Shown piece by piece: positions 1-12,940 of a DNA stretch of 64,000 nucleotides (positions within the stretch are counted from its first letter, which is position 1; every line of letters starts with the position of its first letter). The position numbers and the translations under genes were made by a program. The DNA is from Paraspadella gotoi. Its lineage: Eukaryota; Chaetognatha. Location: NCBI GenBank assembly GCA_051294375.1, contig CM119269.1, forward strand, positions 15,635,918-15,699,917, in the 5' to 3' direction. The notes beneath the pieces were generated by a model. The model was not told where the DNA came from. It did not search any database and was given only the letters and a program-made list of their open reading frames with translations.

Positions 1-85
1 TTTTTAAAAAAATAATAAGAGAGGAGAGGAGAGAGAGAGAGAGAGAGAGAAAGAAAAGAAAAACCGAATTTCTTTCCAATTATAT

Positions 86-1625
86 CTCAGATATAAATTT
101 GGGATTTTGTATTGAAAAAAAAAGCGCGGAATAAATGGCGATAATAAAAGTTTTGAGAAGGAAAAAAATAATCAGAATTTTTCAAAAAACGAACGATCGT
201 ACAGAGTGAGAGAGACAGAAAGACAGAAAGAGAGAGAAAGAGAGACAGAAAGAGAAAAAGAGAGACAAAGAGACAGAAAGAAAGAGAAAGCTGGAAGCCA
301 GCTGAACAGTCACTGCAGAACCTGAACTCGTTTTTTAAGGGTTCAGAAAAAGCAGCAACTGCCAAATATAAGAATTTTTTTTTTTTTTTTTTAAAACAAA
401 GGAACTGAAGCCAAATATAAGAAAGAAAATCTATATATAATTTAAAGAAATAAAAGAAAGGCAAAAATATGTTACAATTGTTTACAATTGGAAATTTTTC
501 CAATTTTTTCCAATCGCAGCTTGTAAAAGATTTAATTTATATTTGTATTAAAATTAAGATATAGCTTCTCATTAAAAAAATCCTTTGAGTTCCCATTTTT
601 ATTAAAAATTTAAAACAAATTTTTTGAATTTCATCTTCAATATTATATACTGCAATATGTAAATTAGATTAAAGCATTTCTATATACTAATTTGGATATT
701 ATAAGGAGTACTTTAATCTCATTTGCATATTGCAGTAAATCATAATGAAGTGGAAATTCAAACAAAAAATACTTAAATCCAAATGTAATATGAAAATATC
801 ACAGCTATTTCAAGATGAAAAGCCATATCTAAATTTTCTAACTTACTATGATCGCACACTTTTGTAAAACTTTATCATAATTATCGAGCCATGACCGGCG
901 AAGCCGGTTCAGGCTCTATAATGTTTTAGGTTTGCTTCTTTGTGAGTAGTCGTCGTCGTCGTCGTCGTCGTCGGCGTCACGCTGTTTTTATATAAAAACT
1001 ACTACGCTTTTATAGGTTTGGCTGTAACTTACCGTTTTTTTTAAATAAAACTTATTATGAATTATGATAAAGTTTTACAAAAGTGTGCGATCAAAGTAAG
1101 TTAAAAATTTAGATATGGCTTTTCATCTTGAAATAGCTGTGATATTTTCATATTACATTTGGATTTAAGTATTTTTTGTTTGAATTTCCACTTCATTATG
1201 ATTTACTGCAATATGCAAATGAGATTAAAGTACTCATTATAACATCCAAATTAGTATATAGAAATGCTTTAATCTAATTTACATATTGCAGTATATAATA
1301 TTGAAGATGAAATTCAAAAAAATTTTTTAAAATATAATAAAAATGGGAACTCAAATTATCTTTTTAATGAGAAGCTATATCTTAATTTTAATACAAATAA
1401 AAATAAATCTTTTACAAGCTGCGATTGGAAAAAATTGGAAAAATTTCCAATTGTAAACAATTGTAACATATTTTTGCCTTTCTTTTATTTCTTTAAATTA
1501 CATATATAATTTTTCTTTTTTAGAGAAAACGAGTTCAGTCTCTGCAATGACTGTACAGCGGCCCTCCAGCAGCTGTCCAGCTTTGTTTCTCTCTGTCTGT
1601 CTCTCTCTGTGTCTCTCTCTGTGAC

Positions 1626-1656
<31 letters not shown>

Positions 1657-1765
1657 GTGTGTACGATTTTTGCGTGATCGTTCGTTTTTTGAAAAAATTC
1701 TGATTATTTTTTTCCTTCTAAAAACTTTTATTATCACCATTATCCCAAATTTACATCCGAGATTT
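86..1765. mobile_element. Large foldback (inverted-repeat) element
   Basis: The segment from about 86 to 875 reappears as its reverse complement from about 1063 to 1765. Matching blocks include the run around 830-880 (ending in a GTGTGCGATC-type stretch) against 1060-1100, the block around 480-530 against 1410-1460, and the outer block around 140-200 against 1670-1735. The right arm lacks about 30 bases present in the left near 110-140. The roughly 190-base loop holds a (GTC)n run (948-975) and a GC-rich hairpin (about 890-915) whose flank reads TTATAGAG on the minus strand. Architecture fits a foldback-type DNA element or a head-to-head pair of one repeat. No transposase frame is visible. 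Confidence 0.75.
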
Positions 1766-2145
1766 TCGTGGATTTATTTTAGAAAAAGTGAAGAATAACT
1801 CATACGTCAGAAATTTTACGCTTCTCTCCATTTCTCTCCGTCTCTAACATGATTGTTATTAAAGAAAAAAATATATAATAAGCAAATAGCATTTTAATAC
1901 AGATTTACATTGCCAGAGGAAATCTTTTCATACTCTGTCCAATGTTGTTGAGCGAAAAACCTTAAATTTTTTTCAACATTTGAATATGCCGGATTGTATG
2001 CTATATGCCGATCATTTTTTTACTGCCTATTTTTGCCGGTTTATGGTTTAAACTACCAAACAATGTATCTAGTTATCAAGTTCCATTAGTGAGGCAGTGA
2101 TGAATTTGAAATGTGTGTCCATTTTCTTTGTTTCATATCGATTCA

Positions 2146-2308
2146 AGTATTTTTTGTTTGAATTTCCACTTCATTATAATTTACTGCAATATGCTAATTA
2201 GATTATAGTACTTACTGCAATATCAAATTAATATATAGTAAACTATATTTTAATTTGGCGACGAGTAAACGAGTTCCGCCTATGCAGCGTCTGTTCAGCT
2301 TCTTCTCT

Positions 2309-2368
<60 letters not shown>

Positions 2369-2960
2369 TCTTCTTTTCTGTCTCTTTCTCTCTTTACGAT
2401 CTCTTGCGTGATCGTTCGTTTTTTTGAAAAATTCTGATTATTTTTTCCTTCTAAAAACTTTTATTATCGCCATTTATTCCGCGCTTTTTTTTTTTCAATA
2501 CAAAATCCCAAATTTATATCTGAGATTTTCGTGAATTTTTTTGAGAAAATGTGAAGAATAACTTACTTGACCGTTACGTGTATAATAGGATCAAACTTGA
2601 CCGAGATCACGCCGCCGTTGCGAGGCAACGGATAACCGATATAATTGGAAAGAAATACGGTTTTTCTTTTTATTTCTCTCTCTCTCTGTCTCTCTCTGAT
2701 TATTTTTTTCCTTCTAAAAACTTTATTATCACCATTTATTCCGCGCTTTTTTCTCTTTACCTGGATTTCGTGGCCGTTGCGGAAAGACGAGTAAACAATG
2801 TCAAGGAACATGACCTAATAACGCGATAACGCGATATTATTATTATTATTTGGAAGTCAAAAATATCATAGTCGTTAACTGAGTATTTTCAACTATATAT
2901 TTTGTTAATAGGGATTATAATTTTTCAATGTACAAAAAATTTCTTATATGGCTTCTTCTT

Positions 2961-2991
<31 letters not shown>

Positions 2992-2994
2992 TTC

Positions 2995-3042
<48 letters not shown>

Positions 3043-3152
3043 CCTTCTAAAAACTTTTATTATCGCCATTTATTCCGCGCTTTTTTCTCAATACAAATCC
3101 CAAATTTACATCCGAGATTTTCGTGGATGTTTTCCTAAAAATTCTGATTATT
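2146..3152 (+). repeat. Shredded copies of the foldback arm with CT microsatellites
   Basis: Blocks at about 2146-2560, 2695-2760 and 3036-3150 each repeat the outer part of the right arm of the 86-1765 foldback, including the motif TTCCTTCTAAAAACTTT followed by a block containing TTATTCCGCGC. They are all in the same orientation and separated by (CT)n runs (about 2306-2372, 3000-3035). This looks like repeated partial duplication of the arm or nested insertion; no gene is present. Confidence 0.6.
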
Positions 3153-3207
3153 CTTTATATAAACGAAGAGACCTAAATAATGCGTTTCATTGGCGGGAAA
3201 ACTCCAG

Positions 3208-3239
<32 letters not shown>

Positions 3240-3243
<4 letters not shown>

Positions 3244-4675
3244 ATCGTTGTTAAAAATTCAAAATTCTTTGCTTTCTCAGATATTTTTTATAATATTGAT
3301 TAAATAATGTTTTAAATCTTTTCTTTAGATACAGGACAGTAAGAAACTACCTCATTTTTTTAGTTCCAGAGCTTTTATAATTCAGTAATCATTATTTTTA
3401 AAATTATCTACTCACCTAATTCATATTACTTTTTTAATTGATTTAATAATAATTTATTGAATAAATAGCAACCGTTTTGTTCTGGCTTAATGATTTAATC
3501 GCTCATAACTTCAAATAATAAAATTTAAATATCAAATTAATTCGCATATTTTTATTAATTTTTATTTATTTTTTAATATTTGTCTATTTATTTAAATTAA
3601 TACCTTTATTTTATATAAATTAAAATTTAAATAATTTATATCTATTTAAAATATTTTTTACATAATTTTTTAAAAAAAAATTTATTTTAAAATAAAAAAA
3701 ATTATCTAAAAATTAAAAAAGTGAGAAATGAAGACTCATTTAAATTGAATATTCTGCCAAGAAAAATTGATAAAAATTGAAATCGAAATATAGTATCATA
3801 AATGGTAAGAACTTATCTTTGACATTGTTATCTCAGAAATAAGATTTAATAATACAGTTCCGCACAATATGTAAAAGTTAACCGACAGTACCATTGGGAC
3901 ACACTGTACACTAGCCCGGAACAGGTTGATAAACTAGAAGTTCTCTCAAATAAATATGTAACAGTGACTGTTAGAGAAATATGAAATAAAATAATTTTAA
4001 AAAAATTATTTCATTAATAAGCGCACGAAGCCTTAAAGAATTATTTTTATTACTAACATAAGCGGTTAAAATTTTTTTTTAATTTTCATTTTTGTGATAG
4101 ACTTCTGAATAGAGCTTTAAAAGTTAGATAAGGTTATTAATCAGAATTTTTAAAAATTTTTTGATTTATTGATAAAAATTTTAACAAAACCATAAAATTC
4201 AGCCAATGATGATGATGATGACTCGAATTTTAACATTTTTTGGTTTTAACAATTCTTGTTCAAATTGTGTAAAAAAATTGTAGTACTACACTTTCCATTT
4301 AACTTTTAAGCTCTATAAGAACTCCGTTGCTTAAAAAATAATTGTTTTAAAAAAAATTTTTTGTCATTGTTATATATTAATAACATATTTAAAGCTTCAG
4401 TGTAAACAACCCAATGAACTTATTCCAGAAAAGTTGTCATTGAAAATCGATTAAGTAATAGAAGAAAAAGCCAATTTTTTTTGAGAGAATTAGAAGTTAT
4501 AAAAAGTGTTCAATTTTGGCCCGCCTTAACTGTACACAGTGTACAATAGGGTGAAGTGAAAGTTTGGAATCAAAATTTAGCAGTTATATCTTGAAAACTT
4601 ACATATTAGTAAATACTAATCTGTAGTTATTTTTTTTTTACAAATATAGTAGCCCATCAGCTTAATTTTATATAT
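3240..4675. other. AT-rich intergenic DNA, no gene seen
   Basis: Very AT-rich DNA with no open frame of coding character on either strand. Around 4536 a block (GTACAATAGGGTGAAGTGAAA) begins that recurs inverted near 5875, so the right part belongs to a repeat. Confidence 0.5.
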
Positions 4676-5885
4676 GTAGTCGGGCATTGCCTAGGTTCAG
4701 CCCGCCTAGAAACATGACGCCTTTCAGTTGTGACCCTGGTTGGCTCATTGAGTAAAAGCCATCAGCTCAGGACTACTAGGTACGCGGGTTAATCCCAACA
4801 CGGTACCTACTCTGCGGGAAGCGAGCGACGGCCGTAAGCCGCCTTGGGGCATGGCAAACCCTCAAGCCTGGTTCAAGCCCAGGACCGTTCCATGGCTGCT
4901 AGAGGGGTTATAGAAGTTACGGGACAGTCATCTGTCCAGCCCACGAGCGCCTTATCCACACTGGTGAGCCCATACTGTCGAGCGTATCCAACCCTCTGAT
5001 TCCAGAGGCCCTTGGTCTAGCTGAAGATTGCTCACCTTGCCCCTACACTGGAAGCAGTGCTATGGGTGGGTTACTAATCTGGGGGGCATGTAGTCGGGCG
5101 ATGATAAGGCTATCACCCCGCCTTAGAAACATGACCTTTAGTTGTGCAACCTGGTGGCTCATTGAGTAAAGCCATCAGCTCAGGACCATTAGGTACCGGG
5201 TTCAATCCCAACACGGTACCTACTCTGCGGGAAGCGTGAGGACGGCCGTAAGCCGCCTTGGGGGCATGGCAAACCCTCAAGCCTGGTTCCAAGCCCAGGG
5301 ACCCGTTCCATGGCTGCTAGAGGGGGTTATAGAAGTTACGGACAGTCATCTTCAGCCCACGTAGCGCCTTATCCACATATATAGTACTACCTTTATATAA
5401 TGTCAAAATTTTAAAATGTTTTTTTTTAATTCTGAGAAAAGATTCAGATTCCTCGTTAAAAGTTGATAAAAGAAAATATAAATCTTTTTAAAAAAAAATT
5501 ATGTCATTAAGAAGGTTAAAATTATAAAAAATTATATTTTTAAACCGGAAATTAAAAATCGGTGTCTTAAATATAGTTTTTTACATTTTTAACCAACTTA
5601 ATGAAATAATTTTTAAAAAAGAATTATACTTTCTTATGTTAACTTTTCAAGGAATCCAAATCCGATCTTAAATTTTTAATATTTGCAATTTGAAATTTTA
5701 GCCTATTATATATTTAATACTATATATAAATATAGCTCACTGGTGCCCACCAATGTATAAAATTTAAAAATAAATTTACCAAAGTATTTTTATTAGTTTT
5801 TATTTTCATGTTTTTTATGCTAAATTTTAATTTTCTAAAATTTTATCATTTTCACATCACTCTACTGTACAATATACAATCTACC
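4530..5885. repeat. AT-rich element with inverted ends, carrying the SINE pair
   Basis: A block at about 4536-4580 (tgtacaatagggtgaagtga) matches, inverted, the block at about 5835-5877 (tgtacagtagagtgatgtga on the minus strand). The interior around 5610-5690 resembles the interior of the hAT-like insertion at 28200-28807 (shared AAGAATTATACTTT and TCTTAAA blocks). It is probably a degenerate copy of that family into which the SINE inserted. Confidence 0.4.
4676..5377 (+). mobile_element. tRNA-derived SINE-like unit, two head-to-tail copies
   Basis: Two copies of one unit, 4676-5089 and 5090-5377 (second truncated), both starting GTAGTCGGGC. The second copy has a tRNA-like A-box-like TGGCTCATTGAG at 5155-5166 and a perfect B-box GGTTCAATCCC at 5199-5209, the internal RNA polymerase III promoter of tRNA-derived SINEs. 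The first copy has lost one base of the B-box. The flanks read ATATATGTAG and ATATATAGTA, a possible imperfect target duplication. The two copies differ by many single-base indels in short homopolymers. Confidence 0.65.
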
Positions 5886-6460
5886 TTCTACAATTCTGCA
5901 ACTGCGAGACGTCGAGTCGTCCAGAGGTCATTACCTTCGGCCACACGCTAGCAAAAAGAAGGAAAAAAAAGAAGCCTGGTAATATGCAAATGAGTTTCGG
6001 AGTGGTGGTCTATAGATCCCACGGGATTGTTGAGCGGTCGACGCTGAGGCTATCGGAAGATGGATGGAGGTGCAGGGCGAGCGGGGGGTGGTGAGTGGGG
6101 GGGGAGACAGAGAGACGAAGGTTTAGGTGCTAAAAGTATGGCCTTGGCTTGAGCGAGGAACCTCAATGAAAAAAAAAATATTAATGACATTAGGATAATG
6201 GGGGATTAAGTCTCTCGAAAATGTTTTGATTAGGTCTGTAGTTAGTATAATGTTAAAATGAAAATGAAAAACAGTTAGAGCTTAACATTCTTATTTGGTT
6301 GAGCGATTCGTTGACTTCCGATATACGCGACCGAGCCTTAAATAGGGAACGACTGAAATACCGACGTCAAGTCACCAAATCTTCGTTCGCTTGGTCTCCA
6401 TCCAGCCACGACGACACGCCCATCCTCCCACCGTGACATCCGCGTCCACAGATGATTTCT

Positions 6461-6530
6461 CGATTCTGTCACGATTCTGTCACGATTCTGTCACGATTCT
6501 GTCACGATTCTGTCACGATTCTGTCACGAT
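6461..6530 (+). repeat. 11-bp tandem repeat
   Basis: About six copies of CGATTCTGTCA in tandem. The open frame through it translates to a meaningless period; I do not regard it as coding. Confidence 0.85.
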
Positions 6531-6802
6531 CCTCAGCGATGAAGCGACCGACTTTTTTTGATAAGAAATCGATCGGATTTTCGCGGAATCGAACGCGCAA
6601 AGTCCTGATGAGCGAAACGGCCGTCGGTGGTCGAGTTTTGTGGTCGTCGTTGTGGTCAGCGTCGTCGTCGTTATCGTCGTCGTCGGCATCTTGTCTTTGG
6701 TTTTATATTCGAAGATTTACGTATATTTAATTTAGTTTCTCATTATTGTTATTATTTATCAGAAGAATAACGATTAGAATGTGGAGACTAAAGACTAAAG
6801 AC

Positions 6803-6805
<3 letters not shown>

Positions 6806-6884
<79 letters not shown>
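6806..6884 (+). repeat. (GA)n microsatellite
   Basis: Uninterrupted GA dinucleotides for about 79 bases. Confidence 0.95.
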
Positions 6885-6888
<4 letters not shown>

Positions 6889-7750
6889 TGAATTTGAATT
6901 TATTCAATGGGGCTTTAGGCACAAAATAAAACAATAGGCCATAAAAAGCTACTTCATTACATTTAAGTCTACGAATTTAGGCATTCATCATGAAATCTTT
7001 CCAATTTACAATTTATGCATGTAGAGAGAGAGAGAGAGAGAGAGAAAAAGAAGGAGAGATAGAATCAAAATTAGAATAAGAGTTATACAAAAACAAATTA
7101 AAAATTGCTGAAGTTTTAGACAACAATCTCGGGCCTTCAAAACTTACTTCACTAAGGACAGACGCATATTTCTCTTCCCTTCAACCGAAAAGTTAAGACG
7201 AATTTCCAGTATCTCAAACAGATCATGAAAAAAATCCAAACAAACAAAATAACTTAATTGAATAACGTTAAAAAGAGTGTAAATTATATGAACCGAAAAA
7301 AAAATGTTCTTATCAAAACAGCGAATGAAAGACGTGAATGGTTCAACTTTGTCTCTCTAATCGGAAACGGAAGTCGGAAATTAAGTCGCGATTTTGTGGA
7401 AAAATCGAATTCGGAAGCGGAAACGAGCGAAATCGGTCGAGAAGAAGGAGGGGGGAGGAGGAGGGGGGGAAAAGCAAAAAGGGGTTGATTCAGGAAGGGC
7501 GGGGGGGGTTCTAATACAACCAGCGACTTGTAGAGAAATGGAAAGGCCCCACAATTTCGGGTGAAAGTTCAACCCCTAATGCGGAATACTTTACAAGTCT
7601 ACATTACATTCCTTGTGAACGTTGTGATCCTTGTCGTGATCATCATGACCATCATGTTCACCATCGTCATCGTAATTGACATTCGCTCAAGGTTTTTCGA
7701 TCATCTTCATTATCAAGTGTTTCGATCTTTAAGATCGTTCAGCGTGATTC

Positions 7751-7925
<175 letters not shown>

Positions 7926-8879
7926 TCTTTCTTGTCGCTCTAGGACTCTACCGCCACGAAAGCGTGACCAGAATTATCCGGAAACAAAAAAAAATATTTT
8001 GAGAAACTCATCAGAGGCGGAGAGTCACCTCGCTGCTGCTGTCACCAAAATGGGAAAAAGTAGTGAAAACTCCTTTTCGAGATTCTATGCAGTAGAAACA
8101 TTGACTATTTTAAAAAAAATAAAAATAAAGCTAAATTTGAGAGAGAAAAGTGGAGAAATAGGGAGGTAGATCCAGAGAGGCCCGAACAGTAACAGAAGTT
8201 TTTTGAGGAAAAATAAACTAAAAAAAACAGTGTCTTTTCAGTAAAAAAGCTGTCTTTTCCGTTTTTTTTCGTCTAAAACGCAAAATTCAGTGTAGGGAAA
8301 GTCACTAACACCTGATCCCAACAAAAGAGCAGGTGCAGAGAGAATGTTCGGCGGGGCTGGAGGGCGGGGTCCGTCCATGGAAAGCATTTTTTCTCTTCAA
8401 CTTCGTCGCTGTTTTCTTCGCTTAAAGAATTCATCTCGTGGAAACAAAAATAGAAAAACCGTAAAAACTAGGAAAACGATTTTTTTAGGCGTAAACTTCC
8501 GAATATAAAAACTACCGTTCACTTCGGGAAGGAATTAATTTTTATTACCAAACGTATTACCAGTATACTACCAGAAACAGAAGACATTTTAGCTGAAAGT
8601 GTGTTAAATTTTTTATATTATATTTATACGCATAAATGATATTAACTTTACCATGTTGGAAACTAAAAACTTTTATTATTTTAGAGGTACAGGAATAATG
8701 TTGCCAATAATGTCAATATCTCAACAAAGGAAACTAATAAGTGTAAAAATGTGAATTTCGTATTACGGCAACACGCAAAGAACATTAAACGTTGGCAAGT
8801 TAAGAAACGCTTTCCAAGCCCTTCAAGTGGCTTACACTCTCGCACACATGTCGCGCTTCATATTTTTAAATTACCTTTT

Positions 8880-9110
8880 GTTTTTTCGGAACTCAAGACG
8901 AGAATCACCGTGCCCCGGGGAACGCGATGACCCCAGCGGGCCTCCTTTCGAGAACCCTCTCAAGGGGCCCAGGCAAGGAGCCCCCAAAGGCCCCTGGGAA
9001 CGGACCCCCGGGGCGGTGGACGCCGGAGCGAGGGGACGGCGATGAAACGCCCCCCTCCGTATCGAGATCGAGACTTCTTCGAATCTCAGTCGTCCTCTGC
9101 CGGCGAAGAA
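8880..9110. other. GC-rich island
   Basis: A sharply GC-rich patch in AT-rich surroundings. Proline/glycine/arginine-rich frames are open on both strands, without clear splice sites or a recognisable domain. It could be a CpG island or an unrecognised exon. Confidence 0.35.
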
Positions 9111-9916
9111 CTGAGAAAAGGAAAGTAACAGTTTTAAAGAAAAGAGCATTTTATTTAAACATATTTCGAGTGATAGTAATTATTGAGCATTGTCCGATTT
9201 ACTGTTTTCTAAAATGCATTGTGTAAAATCACTCTGGCTCATGGTATTCCGACCCGCTTTATGAATAAATACAATAGGGAATTACAGAAACAGCGTATGA
9301 GTTCATGAAACGTAAATGATAAATTAAACAAATTTGCATATGAATAATAATAATAATAATAATAGATATAAAGCCATTTTATTTTGTGTTACAGGGGAAA
9401 AAGCATGAACGACGTTCTTACAGAGCTAATCGATAGAGTGGATCTCTCTTTCAGCTCTATTCCTCAGACAAATAGAGACGGACAGACGGACACTTTAGGC
9501 AGCCCGAGAGACTTATTTAAACAGGACGATTTCAGTTATTCCGGACGAATTCGAATTGAAAGGAGGTAAAGTGCCGGTAAAGTTAAATTTACACTTTTTT
9601 TAATAGCTATGCATGTATTTGACCTACTTCGATCTTCGTTATTGTATCATTGTAAGAAAGACGAAAATTCTCTTTGTGAAAAAAAAACTATTTATCATTT
9701 CATTATTTCTTTAAACTCACCAAGTCGCTTTAATGTCAAGCAAAAAAAAAATTTATAAAATGAAAAAAGTTTGCGTGGTTCGTATTTCCGTGAAATAAGA
9801 ATTCATTGATGGGGTGAAAAATATGGGTTAATTAAAATCAAACATAGGTTGGGCCGATATGGAAGGCGACCGACTGAGAAGAATGGCGATTGAGTGAATG
9901 AGGGATGGCTTTATGG

Positions 9917-10107
9917 GAGAAGAGAGAGAGAGAGGACGAAAGAGAGAGGAGAGAGAGAGAGAGAGAGAGAGGAGTTGATATTATTTAAGGATACTTGTAT
10001 GTTTGCTTAACGTAATTCAATAGAAAGAGAGAGAAAAAAGATGAGAGAGACGAGAGAAGACAGGAGAAAAGAAGGAGAGGAGAAGAAGAGAAGAGAGAGA
10101 GAAAGAG

Positions 10108-10141
<34 letters not shown>

Positions 10142-10225
10142 AGCGAAAAGGAAGATAGAGAAAGGAAATCGGGACAGGGTTTGGATTTGAGCAAATACTA
10201 AGGATTCTCTCTCTCCTCCTCTCTC

Positions 10226-10295
<70 letters not shown>
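9917..10295. repeat. (GA)n followed by (CT)n, potential long hairpin
   Basis: GA-rich purine DNA (about 9917-10180) is followed after a short spacer by CT-rich DNA (10205-10295), so the two halves are complementary and can fold back. Confidence 0.8.
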
Positions 10296-10297
<2 letters not shown>

Positions 10298-10597
10298 CGC
10301 AAATCCAACGCCTGAGGAGAAAAGAAATATTATCCGTTGAGAAAAAAAAATGGTAGAATTTATAAAAAAAAAGTTCTTTATCGTTCAATTTCTTTAAAAA
10401 AAAATAGTCGCATTCGATGACGAAACATAAAAACAAAATGGAGGAAAGAAAAATGGAGGAAATAAAAAAGAGAAAAGAAATGAAAAAGAAAAGAAAAGAA
10501 GTGAAGATAAAAAAAAAAGAGGAAAAATATTCTCACCTGGTTCCACGTCGGATCGTGGGCCCTTGAATGAGCGGTTACCCCTTCTCAGCGTGGGAGG

Positions 10598-10634
10598 ACG
10601 ACGATGAAGACGACGACGACGACGACGACGACGA
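10598..10634 (+). repeat. (GAC)n trinucleotide repeat
   Basis: GAC/GACGAC run. The same triplet recurs throughout the window, for example at 948, 14067, 26916, 29708, 49724, 53352, 58527 and 59636. Confidence 0.9.
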
Positions 10635-10949
10635 AGAAGAAAAAACCGGAAGCAGAGACTCGAATTAAGCGGCGTCCGCGAACGTTCAGACGACGAAGGA
10701 AGATTTTCTAACGATAACCTTATACAACTTTATTAATCTGTCTTCTGGATCTGGGTGAGAGAGAGATGTAAAGAATGATGTGACAGATGGGGGGGGGCGC
10801 TATTTCGTGGTGGGAGTGGGGGAATTTTTCTTTTTCGAATTCCAAAGAAAAGTGAAAAGGAATCAGCAATTTTTCTCTCCCGCTCCTGAAACGACATTAA
10901 TTGGCCATGGCTCAGGTTCAGAAAGGGAATAAGATAGAAAGAAAAGAAG

Positions 10950-10951
<2 letters not shown>

Positions 10952-10994
<43 letters not shown>

Positions 10995-11033
10995 AGAGAA
11001 GAAGAGAGGAGAGAGAGAGAGAGAGAGAGACAA
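10952..11033 (+). repeat. (GA)n microsatellite
   Basis: Two GA runs separated by a GAGAAGAGAAGAAGAG interruption. Confidence 0.9.
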
Positions 11034-11574
11034 TGAGACGCTAATTTGACCGCCTAGCCGTCGGTCATAAGTGAGGAAACTGGGTCTTGGAAGGAGACGA
11101 AAAAAAAAGCTGACTGAAGAGGGAAGCACGAAGGAGTAGGGTGATCGAGGTGAATGGTCGGAGTGTTAGGGTGTTTCAAAAACCCTTTATTTAAAATGCA
11201 TGTAATGTTTAAAATGATTATAAATCGTAATACGTGGATTCGAACTCAATCTTCGCGCGGCCAATATAAAATTGTCGAAATTAGTATGTATAATAAAACT
11301 TATTTTACTAGAATGATTTGAATTAAAATCAAAAGGAGAAAAAAAGGAGACGTGAACGAGAAAAACGGAAATTGGAAAAAAAAAAAGTGAATGAGGTGTG
11401 AAAATGAATTTGAGAGAAATAAAATCGCGACGACGAATGAGAGAGAAAAAAGAGAAAAGAAAAATGAATGGCATTAATTATAGAAGCGATGAGAGAATTC
11501 AGGGACAGGAATGAGATTATGAGATCTAATAAGATCTAATAAGATCTTTTTAGTCTCGTGATAATTTCCCTTTT

Positions 11575-12475
11575 CGTATATCTGTAAAAGTTGTTAAAAG
11601 GACCAGTAGTCTGTTAAATACCTGTAGAAATATCTGTTAAAAATATCTAGTAAAAGTTTAAAAGGGATCAGTTAGTTCTTTAAATAACCTGTAAAAAGTC
11701 TGTAAAATATCTGTAAAAAGTTTTAAAAGGATCAGTAGTCTGTAAATACCCTGCTAAAATATCTGTAAAATATCTGTAAAAGTTTTAAAAGGGATCAGTA
11801 GGTCTGTAAAATACCTGTAAAATATCTGTTAAAATATCTGTAAAAGTTTTAAAAGGGATCAGTAGTCTGTAAATACCTGTAAAATAATCTGTAAAAGTTT
11901 TAAAAGGGATCAGTAGTCTGTAAATACCTGTAAAATATCTGTAAAATATCTGTAAAAGTTTTAAAAGGGATCAGTAGTCTGTAATATCTTAATCTGTAAA
12001 ATATCTGTAAAAGTTTTAAAAGGATCAGTAGTCTGTAAATACCTGTAAAATATCTGTAAAATATCTGTAAAAGTTTTAAAAGGGATCAGTAGTCTGTAAA
12101 TACCTGTAAAATATCTGTAAATATCTGTAAAATTTAAAAGGGATCAGTTGTCTGTAAATACTGTAAAAATATCTGTAAAATATCTGTAAAAGTTTTAAAA
12201 GGGATCAGTGTCTGTAAATACCTGTAAAATATCTGTAAAATATCTGTAAAAGTTTTAAAAGGGATCAGTAGTCTGTAATACCTGTAAAATATCTGTAAAA
12301 TATCTGTAAAAGTTTTAAAAGGGATCAGTGTCTGTAAATACCTGTAAAAATCTGTAAAATATCTGTAAAAGTTTTTTTAAAGGGATCAGTAGTCTGTAAA
12401 TACCTGTAAAATATCTGTTAAAATATCTGTTAAAAGTTTTAAAAGGATCAGTAGTCTGTGAATACCTTGGAGTCC
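11575..12475 (+). repeat. Minisatellite with ~60-bp unit
   Basis: About 14 copies of a 58-61 base unit. Each holds AAAAGGGATCAGTAGTCTG followed by two or three copies of an 11-base sub-unit TCTGTAAAATA. The GGGATCAG marker falls at about 12082, 12140, 12201, 12261 and 12321. Copies differ mainly by one-base indels. Confidence 0.95.
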
Positions 12476-12679
12476 TTTTCTGCCTTTTAATACAGCGTTT
12501 TGTGCATTTGTGATTGTAAACTCGATAATTCCGATGGTTGTGAGAACGCTCGATAGCATTTTTGTATTTTTTTAAACTTTTTTAACTTCAGTTTTACGTA
12601 AACGTTTTTAAAATTTGAATGAGGAAAAAAAAACGACTACGACTCTGTGAAAAAATCAAAATTAGCGTTTCACTGCTGC

Positions 12680-12757
12680 TCTCAGTTCAGTTCACCTCAG
12701 TTCAGTTCAGTTAAATTCAGTTAAATTCAGTTCAGTTCATTCAGTTCAGTTCAGCCA
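12680..12757 (+). repeat. (TTCAG)n pentanucleotide repeat
   Basis: Runs of CAGTT/TTCAG with occasional AAATT interruptions. Confidence 0.85.
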
Positions 12758-12875
12758 TCTTATGTTTTCTCAAAAATCAATTACAAAAACTTTAGACATA
12801 CTCATCTTTTAAAAAAAACAAAAACAGAAATTACCACTCGATCACTCTGAGTCAGAGAACTAATTTAGTAATGCA

Positions 12876-12876
<1 letters not shown>

Positions 12877-12935
<59 letters not shown>
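12877..12935 (+). repeat. (CT)n microsatellite
   Basis: CT dinucleotide run followed by CCTCTTTTTTCT. The 179-residue minus-strand frame beyond it (to 13391) is a low-complexity pyrimidine translation. Confidence 0.9.
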
Positions 12936-12940
<5 letters not shown>

